Origin: Caballeronia glathei | GTDB lineage: Bacteria; Pseudomonadota; Gammaproteobacteria; Burkholderiales; Burkholderiaceae | DNA: 64,000 nt | Reading direction: 5' to 3' | Assembly: GCF_000698595.1 (NCBI RefSeq) | Contig: NZ_JFHC01000019.1 | Span: forward strand, 46,790-110,789 | Shown: piece by piece, positions 17,995-26,869 of the stretch | Layout of the letters: each line of letters starts with the position of its first letter | Position numbering within the stretch: position 1 is the first letter of the stretch | Program-made: the position numbers and the translations under genes | Notes under the pieces: generated by a model | The model's input: the letters and a program-made list of their open reading frames with translations, nothing else | The model's database searches: none | Told to the model about the DNA's origin: nothing

Positions 17995-19385
17995 AGCGAG
18001 TCTCGCTCACCACGCGCCTCGCGCTGCTGTTCGCGCTGCTCGCGTTCAGCGCGATGGCGATTGTCGGCTTCGCGCTGTATCGCAAGCTCGAAGCGCAACT
18101 GGTCGTGCGCGACGACGGGGCGCTCGTCACGCGGGTCGACCAGATCCGCACGCTGATGCAGGACATGGACGTGCGCGATCTGATTCGCGAGAAGCCGCAT
18201 CTGTTCGGCAACATGCTCGGCAATGCCGAGTCGCTGCTGGTGTTGCGCGTGGCGGGCGAAGCGCCGCTCATCGTGGTGAATCCGGGTGGCAGGGCCGTGC
18301 CCGACGTGAAGCCCGTTCCGGCGGACGCTGCGCTTTCGCTCGATGCCGTTCATCACACGGTAACGAGCGACGGCACGCCGTTCATCTACGTTGCCGCCGA
18401 CGCGCACAGCGTGGCCGGGCAGAGCGGCGTGCAGATCATCTCCGGCCGTCTGATGACCGAGCGTACGCGCATGCTGAACGACTATCGCAATCAGATACTG
18501 CTCTTTGCGACGACCGCGGCGCTCCTTGCCGCGCTGCTCGCCTACGGCCTCGCGCGACGCGGCATGGGTCCGCTGAAGCGGCTCGCGGCGCAGACCGCAT
18601 CGATCGGCATGGGCAGTCTATCCACGCGCATCGAGGGACGCAATGCGCCGCCCGAGCTGGACGCGCTGATCGCCGCGCTCAACGGCATGCTAGACAGGCT
18701 CGAACGAGGCTTCACGCAGTTGAAGCAGGTCTCCGCCGACATGGCGCACGATCTGCGCACGCCGATCGGCAACTTGCTCGGGCTGACCGAGGTCGGACTG
18801 AATCAGCCGCGCGACATCGCGTATTACCAGCGGCTTCTCGGTTCCAATTACGAGGAACTGCAACGCATGTCGAAGATGATCGACAACATGCTGTTCCTCG
18901 CGCGGGCCGAGCATGCGGACAACGCCATCGAGCGCAAGGAAGTGCCGCTTGCGGACGAGTTCGAGCGCATGGCCGAGTATTTCGAAGGGCTTGCCGACGA
19001 GCGCGGCATTTGCATCGAATGGCACGGTGAGGGCCGCGTCTGGGCCGACCCGCTGCTGCTTCGCCGGGCGCTCGCCAATCTTCTTGCGAATGCCGTGCGC
19101 TATGCCGAGAAGGACACCGTGATTTCGACCGTGGCCGAGCAAACGAGTGACGGCACGAGTATCCATGTCGAGAATCGCGGACCGACGATCGAGCCGCATC
19201 AGCTCGAGCGGCTCTTCGATCGATTCTATCGGGCGGATGCGTCGCGGCAGCGGTCCTCCGAGTCGAGCGGACTTGGGCTTTCGATCGTACGCAGCATCAT
19301 GATGCTGCACGGCGGAACCTGGCATGCGTCCAGCCGCGAAGGGCTGACGCGCTTTACCCTGATGTTCCCGAGCCGGGACAGTTGA
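17991..19385 (+). CDS. Heavy-metal-type sensor histidine kinase (CusS/IrlS-like)
   Basis: 464 aa from the ATG at 17991. TM1 at about 8-28, a periplasmic sensor of roughly 130 residues, TM2 near 165-185, a HAMP domain, HisKA with H253 ([13 protein letters not shown]), and HATPase motifs ending [13 protein letters not shown]. This is the standard length and layout of the CusS/IrlS/CopS family. Co-translated with the response regulator. It runs tail to tail with a DUF4148 gene, an arrangement repeated at 24.3-26.1 kb. Confidence 0.9.
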   Translation: MKRVSLTTRLALLFALLAFSAMAIVGFALYRKLEAQLVVRDDGALVTRVDQIRTLMQDMDVRDLIREKPHLFGNMLGNAESLLVLRVAGEAPLIVVNPGGRAVPDVKPVPADAALSLDAVHHTVTSDGTPFIYVAADAHSVAGQSGVQIISGRLMTERTRMLNDYRNQILLFATTAALLAALLAYGLARRGMGPLKRLAAQTASIGMGSLSTRIEGRNAPPELDALIAALNGMLDRLERGFTQLKQVSADMAHDLRTPIGNLLGLTEVGLNQPRDIAYYQRLLGSNYEELQRMSKMIDNMLFLARAEHADNAIERKEVPLADEFERMAEYFEGLADERGICIEWHGEGRVWADPLLLRRALANLLANAVRYAEKDTVISTVAEQTSDGTSIHVENRGPTIEPHQLERLFDRFYRADASRQRSSESSGLGLSIVRSIMMLHGGTWHASSREGLTRFTLMFPSRDS

Positions 19386-19432
19386 ATGCCAGGGTCCGCG
19401 TGGATGAAATCGCGTGCCCTGTCGTCACTGCA

Positions 19433-19759
19433 TTACGAATGCGCGTAGATCGGGCCAAGTCCGATGACGTCCGACTCCGTCGCGCGAGTCGCGTCCGAGC
19501 GCGAACCCGATGCCGAGTCGTTCGTCGCGGCGCCGCCATACGATGCGGCCGAACCGTTCTGCGCATTGATGCGGCTCAGCGCGGCCTCGATGTTCTTCGG
19601 GTACTGCGTGTGGTCGCTTGACGGGTTGTAGCCGGCCTTCTCGAGCTGGACCAGTTCCGCGCGCACGTCGGCGCGGGTCAGCGGTTCGCTCGACTGCGCG
19701 AACGAGAGGGCGGGAACGGCAACGAGTGCTGCGACGAAAAGGGATTGAACGAGTTTCAT
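19433..19759 (-). CDS. DUF4148 domain-containing secreted protein (copy 1)
   Basis: 108 aa from the ATG at 19759, with CAGGAG 9 nt upstream. A signal peptide (about 1-22, ending ALSFAQ) is followed by the TRADVRAELVQLEKAGYNPS motif and a YP-N-I-AALSRI segment, the DUF4148 signature common in Burkholderiaceae. The tail is Ser/Ala/Gly-rich. Function unknown, periplasmic. The paralogue at 24343-24651 shares the same motif order. Both lie tail to tail with a histidine kinase gene. Confidence 0.88.
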   Translation of the reverse strand: MKLVQSLFVAALVAVPALSFAQSSEPLTRADVRAELVQLEKAGYNPSSDHTQYPKNIEAALSRINAQNGSAASYGGAATNDSASGSRSDATRATESDVIGLGPIYAHS

Positions 19760-20201
19760 GAGTTTTCTCCTGGGAGCCGGGGTTTTCATAAGGTCAGGGA
19801 TTCGGGCGGGCCGCGAGGTTCTCGAAGCATGAAAGCCTTCACGTCTCGACCGAATCAAGCGCACTGTTTTGATCAACCTTGCGTTAGAGATATTTGAACC
19901 CGCCGACGTATCTGGCTTGTTTCCTCGAACCCCCTTAAATGCAAGCGTGTTTGTCTGAGCGCGCCATAGATACATTTCTGTACAAAAGTCATGACCGGGC
20001 GTCAGAGCGTGCGGGACGCGTGCGGGCGGGCTTAGCGGGGTAGCGGGCGATCCACAGATGAGCCACATCGCCGCGGCCGGCGGTGACGTACGTCAGGGAC
20101 GCGTGCAGAAGATGGCGCGTTTTTCGGGGGGCCAGACGACAACAATCGTGGAAAGCCGCCAGCGGGCATGTTTGCCCGTTGGGGTAAGGAGAAGCGCGAG
20201 A
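19760..20201. other. Intergenic region upstream of DUF4148 copy 1
   Basis: About 440 bp between two leftward genes. Partly AT-rich near 19860-19990, which fits a promoter region for the DUF4148 gene. No gene or clear site identified. Confidence 0.45.
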
Positions 20202-20711
20202 CTACGGTGCGAAACGGGTGAAGACGTAGTCGTGGTTCTTCACACGTGCCTGATGACACGCGAAGCACGTCTCATGCTGCGCCCGATCAACGGGTTGCCC
20301 ATTGATGAAACGGCCAAAGCCCCAGCCACCCGTCGATGCATATTTGCGCGAGTCCTTCACCATGACCTGCACGGTGGTGGCCTGTCCGGGAACGGTCGCG
20401 GATTCGAACTCCGTGGACTGCTTGCGCTGATAGGCGAGCTTGACCAGTATCGTTCCGTCGGGAAACGGCAGCGTCGAGCGCTCGATTGCCTTCATTGCCA
20501 CGGGGTTCCCGAGCACGGCGCGAAGCTCGTCGAGGGGCGGGCCTTCTTCCGCGGGCGCGATCATCTCCCACTTCCGATAGCCCTCTGGCACGGTGACGCC
20601 ATAGATCGGCGATGCCGGGGATTTCCCCGCATCCGCCAGAGCGTGGGCGGGCAGCACCGACATTAGAAGAGCCACTTCGACGATCGCGCGCGCAGTCCGA
20701 ATTCCTTGCAT
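20202..20711 (-). CDS. Cytochrome P460 family protein
   Basis: 169 aa from the ATG at 20711, preceded by AAAGGGGTGG. Signal peptide to about 27 (VLPAHALAD), the family's VPEGYRKWEMIAP opening, and one C-terminal heme-binding CFACH motif near 149-153. Cytochromes P460 carry a lysine-cross-linked heme and oxidise hydroxylamine or bind NO; cytochrome c'-beta is the related NO-binding form. K48 or later lysines could make the cross-link, which cannot be seen from sequence. It stands alone with no nitrification genes, so an NO/hydroxylamine detoxification role is inference. Confidence 0.85.
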   Translation of the reverse strand: MQGIRTARAIVEVALLMSVLPAHALADAGKSPASPIYGVTVPEGYRKWEMIAPAEEGPPLDELRAVLGNPVAMKAIERSTLPFPDGTILVKLAYQRKQSTEFESATVPGQATTVQVMVKDSRKYASTGGWGFGRFINGQPVDRAQHETCFACHQARVKNHDYVFTRFAP

Positions 20712-20853
20712 TTGCCACCCCTTTAGGGTCGTGTCGACAGGTGTCGTTGCTCCCGACACGTGATTGCAACTTAACACGGAGCGCTCCACAGGTCGCGAAC
20801 CCGTGTGCGTAGGCCGGGGCGCAACTTCGGGCGCCTCGGCCGCTCGTGCGTCA

Positions 20854-21897
20854 TCAAAGGCGAGTCACCGCGATGACCGCGTCGGCGAATGCTTTAGGCG
20901 CCTCTTGCGGAAGGTTGTGTCCGATACCGGTGCCGATGTTTCGATGCTGATACTTGCCCGTGAACTTCTTCGCGTACGCGGCCGGATCGGGATGAGGCGC
21001 GCCATTGGCATCGCCTTCGAGCGTGATGGTCGGGACAGAGATGGTCGGTGCCGTCGCCAGACGCTTTTCGAGTTCGTCATACTGCGGCTCGCCCTGGGCC
21101 AGTCCGAGGCGCCAGCGGTAGTTGTGGATGACGACAGCGACGTGGTCCGGATTGTTGAACGACTCGGCGGAGCGGTCATAAGTCGCATCGTCGAAGTTCC
21201 ATTTCGGAGACGCGAGCTGCCAGATCAGCTTGTTGAAGGCGTTGCGGTTGGCTTCATAGCCCGCACGGCCACGCTCCGTGGCGAAGTAGAACTGGTACCA
21301 CCATGCCAGCTCGGCCTTCGGGGGAAGCGGTGTCTTGTTGGCTTCCTGGCTTCCGATCAGATAGCCACTGACCGAAACCATGGCCTTGCATCGTTCCGGC
21401 CAGAGCGCAGCCATGATATTGACGGTTCGCGCACCCCAGTCGAAGCCGCCCAGCACGGCCTTGTCGATTTTCAACGCGTCCATCAACGCAATGATGTCGA
21501 CGGCGACGACAGCTTGCTGCCCATTGCGGGGCGTATCCGCGGACAGGAACCGCGTCGAGCCATAGCCCCGCAGGTACGGCACGATGACCCGGTATCCGGC
21601 GGAGGCAAGCAACGGGGTCACTTCAGCGAAGCTGTAGATATCGTAGGGCCAGCCGTGCAGCAGGATCACGACCGGTCCATTTCGAGGCCCCGCTTCCGCA
21701 TAACCGATGCTGAGTGATCCCGCGTTGACCTGGCGAATGTTGTCGAACGATGCAACACGCGTTGCCGCATTGGGCTTGTTCGAAGTCTCGCCCGACTGCG
21801 CGTGGGCGAGTCCGCTCAGTCCCAGCTCCATCATGCTGATGCCAGCAAGCGTCGTCCCAAGCAGGCGACGACGTCGAGCGTTGATTTGATCCGGCAT
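20854..21897 (-). CDS. Exported alpha/beta hydrolase, epoxide-hydrolase/dehalogenase type
   Basis: 347 aa from the ATG at 21897 (AAAGGAG upstream). The N-terminus (NARRRRLLGTTLAGI, then AHA) resembles a Tat signal. The HGWP oxyanion motif is at 81-84, nucleophile D153 in GGFDWGAR, and the histidine in GIGHNLPQEAP near the C-terminus. An aspartate nucleophile indicates epoxide hydrolase or haloalkane dehalogenase chemistry rather than a serine esterase. HGWP plus PYLRGYGST favours the epoxide-hydrolase-like group. Neighbouring leftward gene 22133-23008 is a second aspartate-type hydrolase, but they are 235 bp apart. Confidence 0.85.
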   Translation of the reverse strand: MPDQINARRRRLLGTTLAGISMMELGLSGLAHAQSGETSNKPNAATRVASFDNIRQVNAGSLSIGYAEAGPRNGPVVILLHGWPYDIYSFAEVTPLLASAGYRVIVPYLRGYGSTRFLSADTPRNGQQAVVAVDIIALMDALKIDKAVLGGFDWGARTVNIMAALWPERCKAMVSVSGYLIGSQEANKTPLPPKAELAWWYQFYFATERGRAGYEANRNAFNKLIWQLASPKWNFDDATYDRSAESFNNPDHVAVVIHNYRWRLGLAQGEPQYDELEKRLATAPTISVPTITLEGDANGAPHPDPAAYAKKFTGKYQHRNIGTGIGHNLPQEAPKAFADAVIAVTRL

Positions 21898-22132
21898 GGC
21901 TGTTTCTCCTTTGATATGAGCCAAACAAGAGCAATGCGGGTTCAGTATGCTCTTGACGAGATGGGTGTCGGGACTGCACGCGTCGCCGCGGATACTTCAT
22001 GGTGGCAGCGCGGAACCCTGCGAGCAAGAGCAACTAAGTGCACATATCGTTGCCATCAGGGCAACGCAAGTGGCGAGTTGGAGTGGCTGGGCTGCCGCAT
22101 CGTTCGTAAAGGAGTTGCAAGCGGGAGGTGCG

Positions 22133-23008
22133 CTAATCGGGCGTCGCGCTTCCCAGCTTCAAAAAATGCATCAGCTCGCCGACAATCGCTTCGGGAGCGT
22201 CTTCCTGCATCAGATGCCCCGAGCCGGAAACCCGCGCGAAACGCGCCCCGGGAATCATCGCCGCCAGTTCCGGGCCCCGATCGACGGGAATCCACTGATC
22301 TTCGTCGCCCCACAGGATGGAAACCGGACAGCGAAGCTTGCCGTAATGCGGCTGGACTTCGTCGGTGTAGCGCTGGTCCATCTGGGCAATCTGCCGATAG
22401 AACGCCGCCTGCCCAGGCTCTCCCGTCCACGGCGACGCGTAAATGCGCAGTACATCTTCCGCGAGTGTCCGGTGCGCGGCGCCCTGCAGATATGCGTGGA
22501 TCATCGCCTCGTGAATGTAGGCGGGCACGCCTGCGAACGCGGCCTCATGGGCGCGCACATGGCGCACGAACGGGGAACCCCAGGGGGCGATCGCCACCGG
22601 GTCGATCAGCAGCAACGATCGATACTCGCATTGGTCCAGCAGGGCTGCCCTGAGCGCCGTGGCGCCGCCGAAATCATGGGCAACCACGTCAGGCTTATCG
22701 ATCTGCCAGTGCTCGAGCAACGCTGCAAGCACGCGATTCTGAACGCCCAGTGAAACATCCTGGTCCGCACGCTGCTCGGACATTCCATAGCCCAGAAGAT
22801 CGAAGTAAAAGACCCGGCGGAAGCGAGCGGCAACCGGCGCAATGCGTCGCCAGACCTGTGAGGAAAACGGCGTTCCGTGTATCAGCACCATCGGCTTGCC
22901 CGAGCCGATTGCACCGTAGCGTACTGACTGACCCTCGAATTCAAACGAGTGCGCGAGGGATAACGCGCCCTGACATGCCGGCTGTGATTGCAAAGAAGTA
23001 TTTGTCAT
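22133..23008 (-). CDS. Alpha/beta hydrolase with aspartate nucleophile (haloalkane dehalogenase-like)
   Basis: 291 aa. HGTPFSSQVW (45-54) is the oxyanion region, D112 in VAHDFGGATA the nucleophile, and H in GSGHLMQEDAP the base; the ILWGDEDQWIP segment supplies the acid. These are the dehalogenase/epoxide hydrolase motifs. No signal peptide, so cytoplasmic. Divergent from the CGNR-type regulator across 64 bp, and probably controlled by it. Substrate unknown. Confidence 0.85.
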   Translation of the reverse strand: MTNTSLQSQPACQGALSLAHSFEFEGQSVRYGAIGSGKPMVLIHGTPFSSQVWRRIAPVAARFRRVFYFDLLGYGMSEQRADQDVSLGVQNRVLAALLEHWQIDKPDVVAHDFGGATALRAALLDQCEYRSLLLIDPVAIAPWGSPFVRHVRAHEAAFAGVPAYIHEAMIHAYLQGAAHRTLAEDVLRIYASPWTGEPGQAAFYRQIAQMDQRYTDEVQPHYGKLRCPVSILWGDEDQWIPVDRGPELAAMIPGARFARVSGSGHLMQEDAPEAIVGELMHFLKLGSATPD

Positions 23009-23016
23009 GACTCACC

Positions 23017-23046
23017 TTGCGCATTGGGTTTCAACGAATCTATACT
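23017..23046 (+). promoter_or_regulatory. Candidate promoter for the CGNR regulator
   Basis: TTGCGC (23017-23022) and TATACT (23041-23046) with an 18-bp spacer. The -10 is immediately followed by an imperfect inverted repeat (TAACC at 23046-23050, GGTTA at 23069-23073) that covers the Shine-Dalgarno. Confidence 0.4.
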
Positions 23047-23072
23047 AACCTTCAATTTGCTTCAAGGAGGTT

Positions 23073-23702
23073 ATGTTGACCGAGGGGATGAAGGCAGATG
23101 TACGGGCGGACGCAGGCGTCGGCGGGCACGTTGTTCTTGACTTCGTGAATACATGCGGCGGGGCTGGCAAGGAGCGGGACAGCGAGCAACTGGTCGATTG
23201 GCGGGACGCTTTGGGCTGGGCTGGCGCGAACGGTCTTCTTGGCGCGTCTGATCGCCGGCACATCGAGAAGGCACGGTTACATGCCGGGCATGGCACGTCC
23301 GACATCCTGAGCGACCTGAGGGCAATGCGAGAGGCCATGCATGCGGTGTTTTCTGCGATCGCAGGGGGTGCGCCGCCTTCGGAGGCACCTCTGCGGCGGC
23401 TGGAAGGCCATATTCTCAAGGCGATGAGGCACGCTCACCTGCACGTTGACGGGCAAGCACCGGTGCGCTGGACGGTACGCCCCGAGAAGGCCGGCACCGC
23501 GCTCATTAGGGACAGGCTTGCTATCGCTGCGAGCGAACTGCTTGCTCAACCGATGCTTTCGAATGTCCGGGAGTGTGGCGCATGCTCGTGGCTGTTCCTC
23601 GATCAATCGCGAAGCAAGTCGCGTCGATGGTGCTCGATGGCTACGTGCGGAAATCGTGTCAAGGCGCAACGCCACTACCATGCGGTCAGATCGACAGATT
23701 GA
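23073..23702 (+). CDS. CGNR zinc finger protein (ABATE domain), putative regulator
   Basis: 209 aa. An N-terminal ABATE domain (LDFVNTCGG at about 19-27) is followed by a C-terminal zinc finger, C-x2-C ... WCSMATCGNR (about 168-199), with the family's CGNR motif and a basic tail. Such proteins are thought to be DNA-binding stress regulators. The start is uncertain: AGGAGG (23065-23070) is only 2 nt before ATG 23073, 5 nt before TTG 23076 and 17 nt before ATG 23088. Divergent from the dehalogenase-like hydrolase, its likely target. Confidence 0.88.
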   Translation: MLTEGMKADVRADAGVGGHVVLDFVNTCGGAGKERDSEQLVDWRDALGWAGANGLLGASDRRHIEKARLHAGHGTSDILSDLRAMREAMHAVFSAIAGGAPPSEAPLRRLEGHILKAMRHAHLHVDGQAPVRWTVRPEKAGTALIRDRLAIAASELLAQPMLSNVRECGACSWLFLDQSRSKSRRWCSMATCGNRVKAQRHYHAVRSTD

Positions 23703-23780
23703 CGGACAGTACGCACGGGCATGACCGACCCGGAAGATCGGTAACGTTCGCAGCTCGTGGCAGCAGCAAAGCTTGCCACA

Positions 23781-24062
23781 TCACGCACCGGGTAAAAGCG
23801 ACCGGGCCTGCCCGAGCAGCGCGAACGACGCGGCGAACTGGTTGCGCCCCGCCAGGTCGAGTGCGGCCTGTGCGGTCAGCACGAACAGTTCGTCGTTGGA
23901 CGTTGCGACAGCGTTCGAGCCCGGTCCACCATGGTCGTATCGGCGAAAGAGCGCCAGCAACTGGAACGCGTCGAACCGGCAGTCCTCTGGGCCGGTGTTG
24001 GCCAGAATCTCGGCGGCTGCACGCAGTTGTCGAATGGCCGCATGGAATTCGGTGCGTTCCAT
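23781..24062 (-). CDS. Small hypothetical protein, helical
   Basis: 93 aa from the ATG at 24062, with AGGAG about 12 nt upstream. Predicted mostly alpha-helical, Ala/Leu-rich (AAIRQLRAAAEILAN, LTAQAALDLAGRNQFAASFALLGQA), no signal peptide, no cysteine cluster. It converges on the CGNR gene with about 78 bp between stops. No family recognised. Confidence 0.6.
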   Translation of the reverse strand: MERTEFHAAIRQLRAAAEILANTGPEDCRFDAFQLLALFRRYDHGGPGSNAVATSNDELFVLTAQAALDLAGRNQFAASFALLGQARSLLPGA

Positions 24063-24342
24063 GGCATGTGTCTCCTGATGAGTCGTGGTCGCCGGTTTCA
24101 AGTCTAGGCGCACGTCCCGAGCGGCACCAGCTTCGCTCGCGCCTGGCGTGCCCGTCCTATGCGCCGCGTCGTCGCTGTCTGGCGGCGACGATAGATTTCA
24201 AATTCGTAATTGAAGCGTCAGCATTGCGCCAGACGCGCTGGCACACAATGAGGCTACCTGATCGTCATCCGACAGACGAGATGGATCGAGGCTTCATTCC
24301 AGCGAGTGAGGCCAACTGAAACTGACAGAGAGGTAAACCATC

Positions 24343-24651
24343 ATGAAATCGATCGTTTGCATTGCCGCTGTGCTTGCTCTCGCATCGCCCCTTACGACGT
24401 TCGCGCAAGGCACGAATCAGCAGGTCACTCGTGCGCAGGTGAAGGCTGAGCTGGTCCAGCTGGAAAGTGTCGGCTATCAGCCGAACACGAACGACCTGCA
24501 CTATCCGCGCGACATTCAGGCGGCGGAAGCAAAGGTTGACCAACTGCCTTCTGCGCGCGAGTCCTACGGCGGAGCAGCAGAGGGCACGACCGCCAGCTCG
24601 CCGCGTGTACAGGCCGGTGTCGAGGGGCACTCGATCTATTTTGGTCACTGA
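24343..24651 (+). CDS. DUF4148 domain-containing secreted protein (copy 2)
   Basis: 102 aa, signal peptide to about 21 (PLTTFAQ), then TRAQVKAELVQLESVGYQPN and YPRDIQAAEAKV, matching copy 1 at 19433-19759 in motif order and spacing. AGAGAGG lies 8 nt before the ATG. Periplasmic, unknown role. Tail to tail with the histidine kinase at 24773-26074. Confidence 0.88.
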   Translation: MKSIVCIAAVLALASPLTTFAQGTNQQVTRAQVKAELVQLESVGYQPNTNDLHYPRDIQAAEAKVDQLPSARESYGGAAEGTTASSPRVQAGVEGHSIYFGH

Positions 24652-24772
24652 GCAATGCGAGTCATGACGCGCCAGTCGTGCGGTCAGCGGGCCGAGACCC
24701 CGTTGCATCACGAGCGCATGGAAGCGCGCTTTCGCAGATGGGCGCAACGCTCACGCCAGCACGCGTTGCGCG

Positions 24773-26074
24773 TCACCGCTGGCTTGCAGCCGCAAACGTG
24801 ACGCTTACCCGCAAGCCGTGCGGCAGCGCATCTCCGAGTTCGACCGTGGCGCCGATGCGCGCGGCAATCGTCCCGACAATCGACAGCCCGAGACCGGAGC
24901 CCTCCTCGTCGCTGCCGAGCACGCGATAAAACGGGTCGAAAACGCGCTCGCGCTCGTCCCAGGGTATGCCGGGACCCGTGTCGTCCAGTTGAACCTGCAC
25001 GCGTTCGCCGGTCTCGCGTACCGCCAGGTCGATGCGCCCTCCGGCAGGCGTGTAGCGAACGGCGTTATCGACGAGGTTCCTGATCAGGATTCGCAGATCC
25101 ATCTCCGGCACGCGAACGAGGGCATCGACCTCGCTCACCACGCCGAGATCGATCCGCTTCGCCTCGGCGAGCGGCATCAGTTCTTCCAGGACCTGGCGAA
25201 AGACACGCTGCATCGAAACGTCCATCCACTGTGCGTTGCCTTGATCCTGTACCCGCGCAAGCGTGAGCAGCTGGTCCAGCAGCGCCCGCGTTCGCGCGAG
25301 CCCGCGCCGCAGGGAACCGAGCCGGTCGCGCGCCTGCGACGACATTTCCGAAGCCGCAAGGCGCTCGGCCTGCAACGAAAGCGCGGTGACCGGCGAGCGC
25401 AGTTCATGCGCAGCATCTGCGACAAAGCGGCGCTGCAACGCGACCGACTGTGCGACACGCGCGAGCAGCCGGTTGATCGCCACGACGAACGGCACGATTT
25501 CAGTTGGAAGTGCCGCGCCGGAAAGCTCGGAAAAATCGTTGTCGGTGCGTGTGTCGAGATCGCGTGCCAGCGTCGTAAGCGGTCTGAACATGCGCCGCAC
25601 CACGAAGCCGAGCACGAGGAGCAGCACCGGCACGAGGATCACGAGTGGCATGGTCGTTGCAAGCGCGCTGTTGCGCGCAATCTCGTCGCGCCCGAGGGTG
25701 GGCTGGCCGACGACCACGCGCGTGTCCCCATCCAGCGTCTTCACGAATATGCGCCACGACATGCCTTCGACGGTCGCGTTCTGGATGCCGTCCGGGAGAT
25801 TGATGGCAAGCGCGAGCGGAGTTCGCTCGCTCAGCGACTGCACGATGAGCTTCGATTCGCGGTCGGCGCCCGGCACGTTTTCCAGTGCCGCGAGTTCCAT
25901 GACGGGCAGGCTGCGGTGCGTGACGAGCGCGGCGACCTGTTTCAACTGTCCGTCCTGCAGTTCGTTCGCCTCGTGCAAGGCGGTCTCGAACGCGACGATT
26001 CCGGCAATCATCGCAATGCCGGCCACGAGCACCGCGAACCAGGCGGAGAGCTTGAGCTGAAGCGAGTGCGTCAT
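24773..26074 (-). CDS. Sensor histidine kinase (QseC/PmrB-like)
   Basis: 433 aa from the ATG at 26074, which overlaps the response-regulator stop (ATGA). TM1 at 10-30, a periplasmic segment of about 110 residues, TM2 at 141-160, HAMP, HisKA with H223 (DAAHELRSPVTAL), and HATPase motifs ([28 protein letters not shown]). Layout of the QseC/PmrB/TctE group. The same-strand upstream gene after the regulator is a PAP2 phosphatase, which suggests envelope-lipid stress as the regulated process; this is inference. Confidence 0.9.
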   Translation of the reverse strand: MTHSLQLKLSAWFAVLVAGIAMIAGIVAFETALHEANELQDGQLKQVAALVTHRSLPVMELAALENVPGADRESKLIVQSLSERTPLALAINLPDGIQNATVEGMSWRIFVKTLDGDTRVVVGQPTLGRDEIARNSALATTMPLVILVPVLLLVLGFVVRRMFRPLTTLARDLDTRTDNDFSELSGAALPTEIVPFVVAINRLLARVAQSVALQRRFVADAAHELRSPVTALSLQAERLAASEMSSQARDRLGSLRRGLARTRALLDQLLTLARVQDQGNAQWMDVSMQRVFRQVLEELMPLAEAKRIDLGVVSEVDALVRVPEMDLRILIRNLVDNAVRYTPAGGRIDLAVRETGERVQVQLDDTGPGIPWDERERVFDPFYRVLGSDEEGSGLGLSIVGTIAARIGATVELGDALPHGLRVSVTFAAASQR

Positions 26075-26733
26075 CTTTGCTTGGACACCATCCAGCCCAC
26101 GCCGCGCACGTTCCTGATCGCTTCGCTGCCGAGCTTCTTGCGCAGCGAATAGATGATGAACTCCACCGCATTGCTTTCCACTTCCTCGTTCCATCCATAG
26201 ATGCGGTCTTCGAGTTCCGTGCGCGACAGGATGGCGCCGGGACGGATCATCAGCGCGTGGAGCAGCGAGAATTCGCGACTGGAAAGCCGTATCGCATGGC
26301 CGTCGATACTCGCTTCCCGCGTGGCCGGATCGAGCGACACGATGCCGTTGGTCAGCACCGGCGACGCCTGCCCGCCACGCCGCCGCATCACCGCACGCAT
26401 TCGCGCGAGGAGCTCCGACATCTCGAAGGGTTTGAGCACGTAGTCGTCGGCGCCGCCGTCGAGGCCGCGAATCCGCTCCTCCACGGCGTCGCGCGCCGTG
26501 ATCACGACCACCGGCACCGCGTGTCCCGCCGCGCGAACGTTGAGCAGCACATCGAAGCCGTCCTTCTTCGGCAAGCCCAGATCGAGCAGCACGACGTCGT
26601 AAAGCTGCGTCTCGATGCTCGCGAGCGCCATCTGGCCGTCGCGGGCCCAGTCGACGGCGTAGCTCGCATCCTTGAGCGCGACTTCAACCTCTTCGCCGAT
26701 CATTCGGTCGTCTTCGACCAGCAATACCCTCAT
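26071..26733 (-). CDS. OmpR-family response regulator (QseB/PmrA-like)
   Basis: 220 aa from the ATG at 26733 (GGAG 9 nt upstream); further in-frame ATGs lie at 26748 and 26754. Acidic pocket E7-D9, phospho-acceptor D51 (VVLLDLGLPKKDGF), K near VLKPF, then a winged helix ending IRNVRGVGWMVSK, the QseB/PmrA pattern. Co-translated with the kinase. Confidence 0.9.
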   Translation of the reverse strand: MRVLLVEDDRMIGEEVEVALKDASYAVDWARDGQMALASIETQLYDVVLLDLGLPKKDGFDVLLNVRAAGHAVPVVVITARDAVEERIRGLDGGADDYVLKPFEMSELLARMRAVMRRRGGQASPVLTNGIVSLDPATREASIDGHAIRLSSREFSLLHALMIRPGAILSRTELEDRIYGWNEEVESNAVEFIIYSLRKKLGSEAIRNVRGVGWMVSKQR

Positions 26734-26869
26734 CACGCCGCTCCGCATTTTCATGATCGCAACGCTTGCCCTGAGTTAACCGGCATCATTGCACAACGGT
26801 CAATTGTGCCGAAATTTGCGGTGCAGGAGGGAATTGCCGCACTGTGCGCCGGCAAAGGCAATGTGAGAT

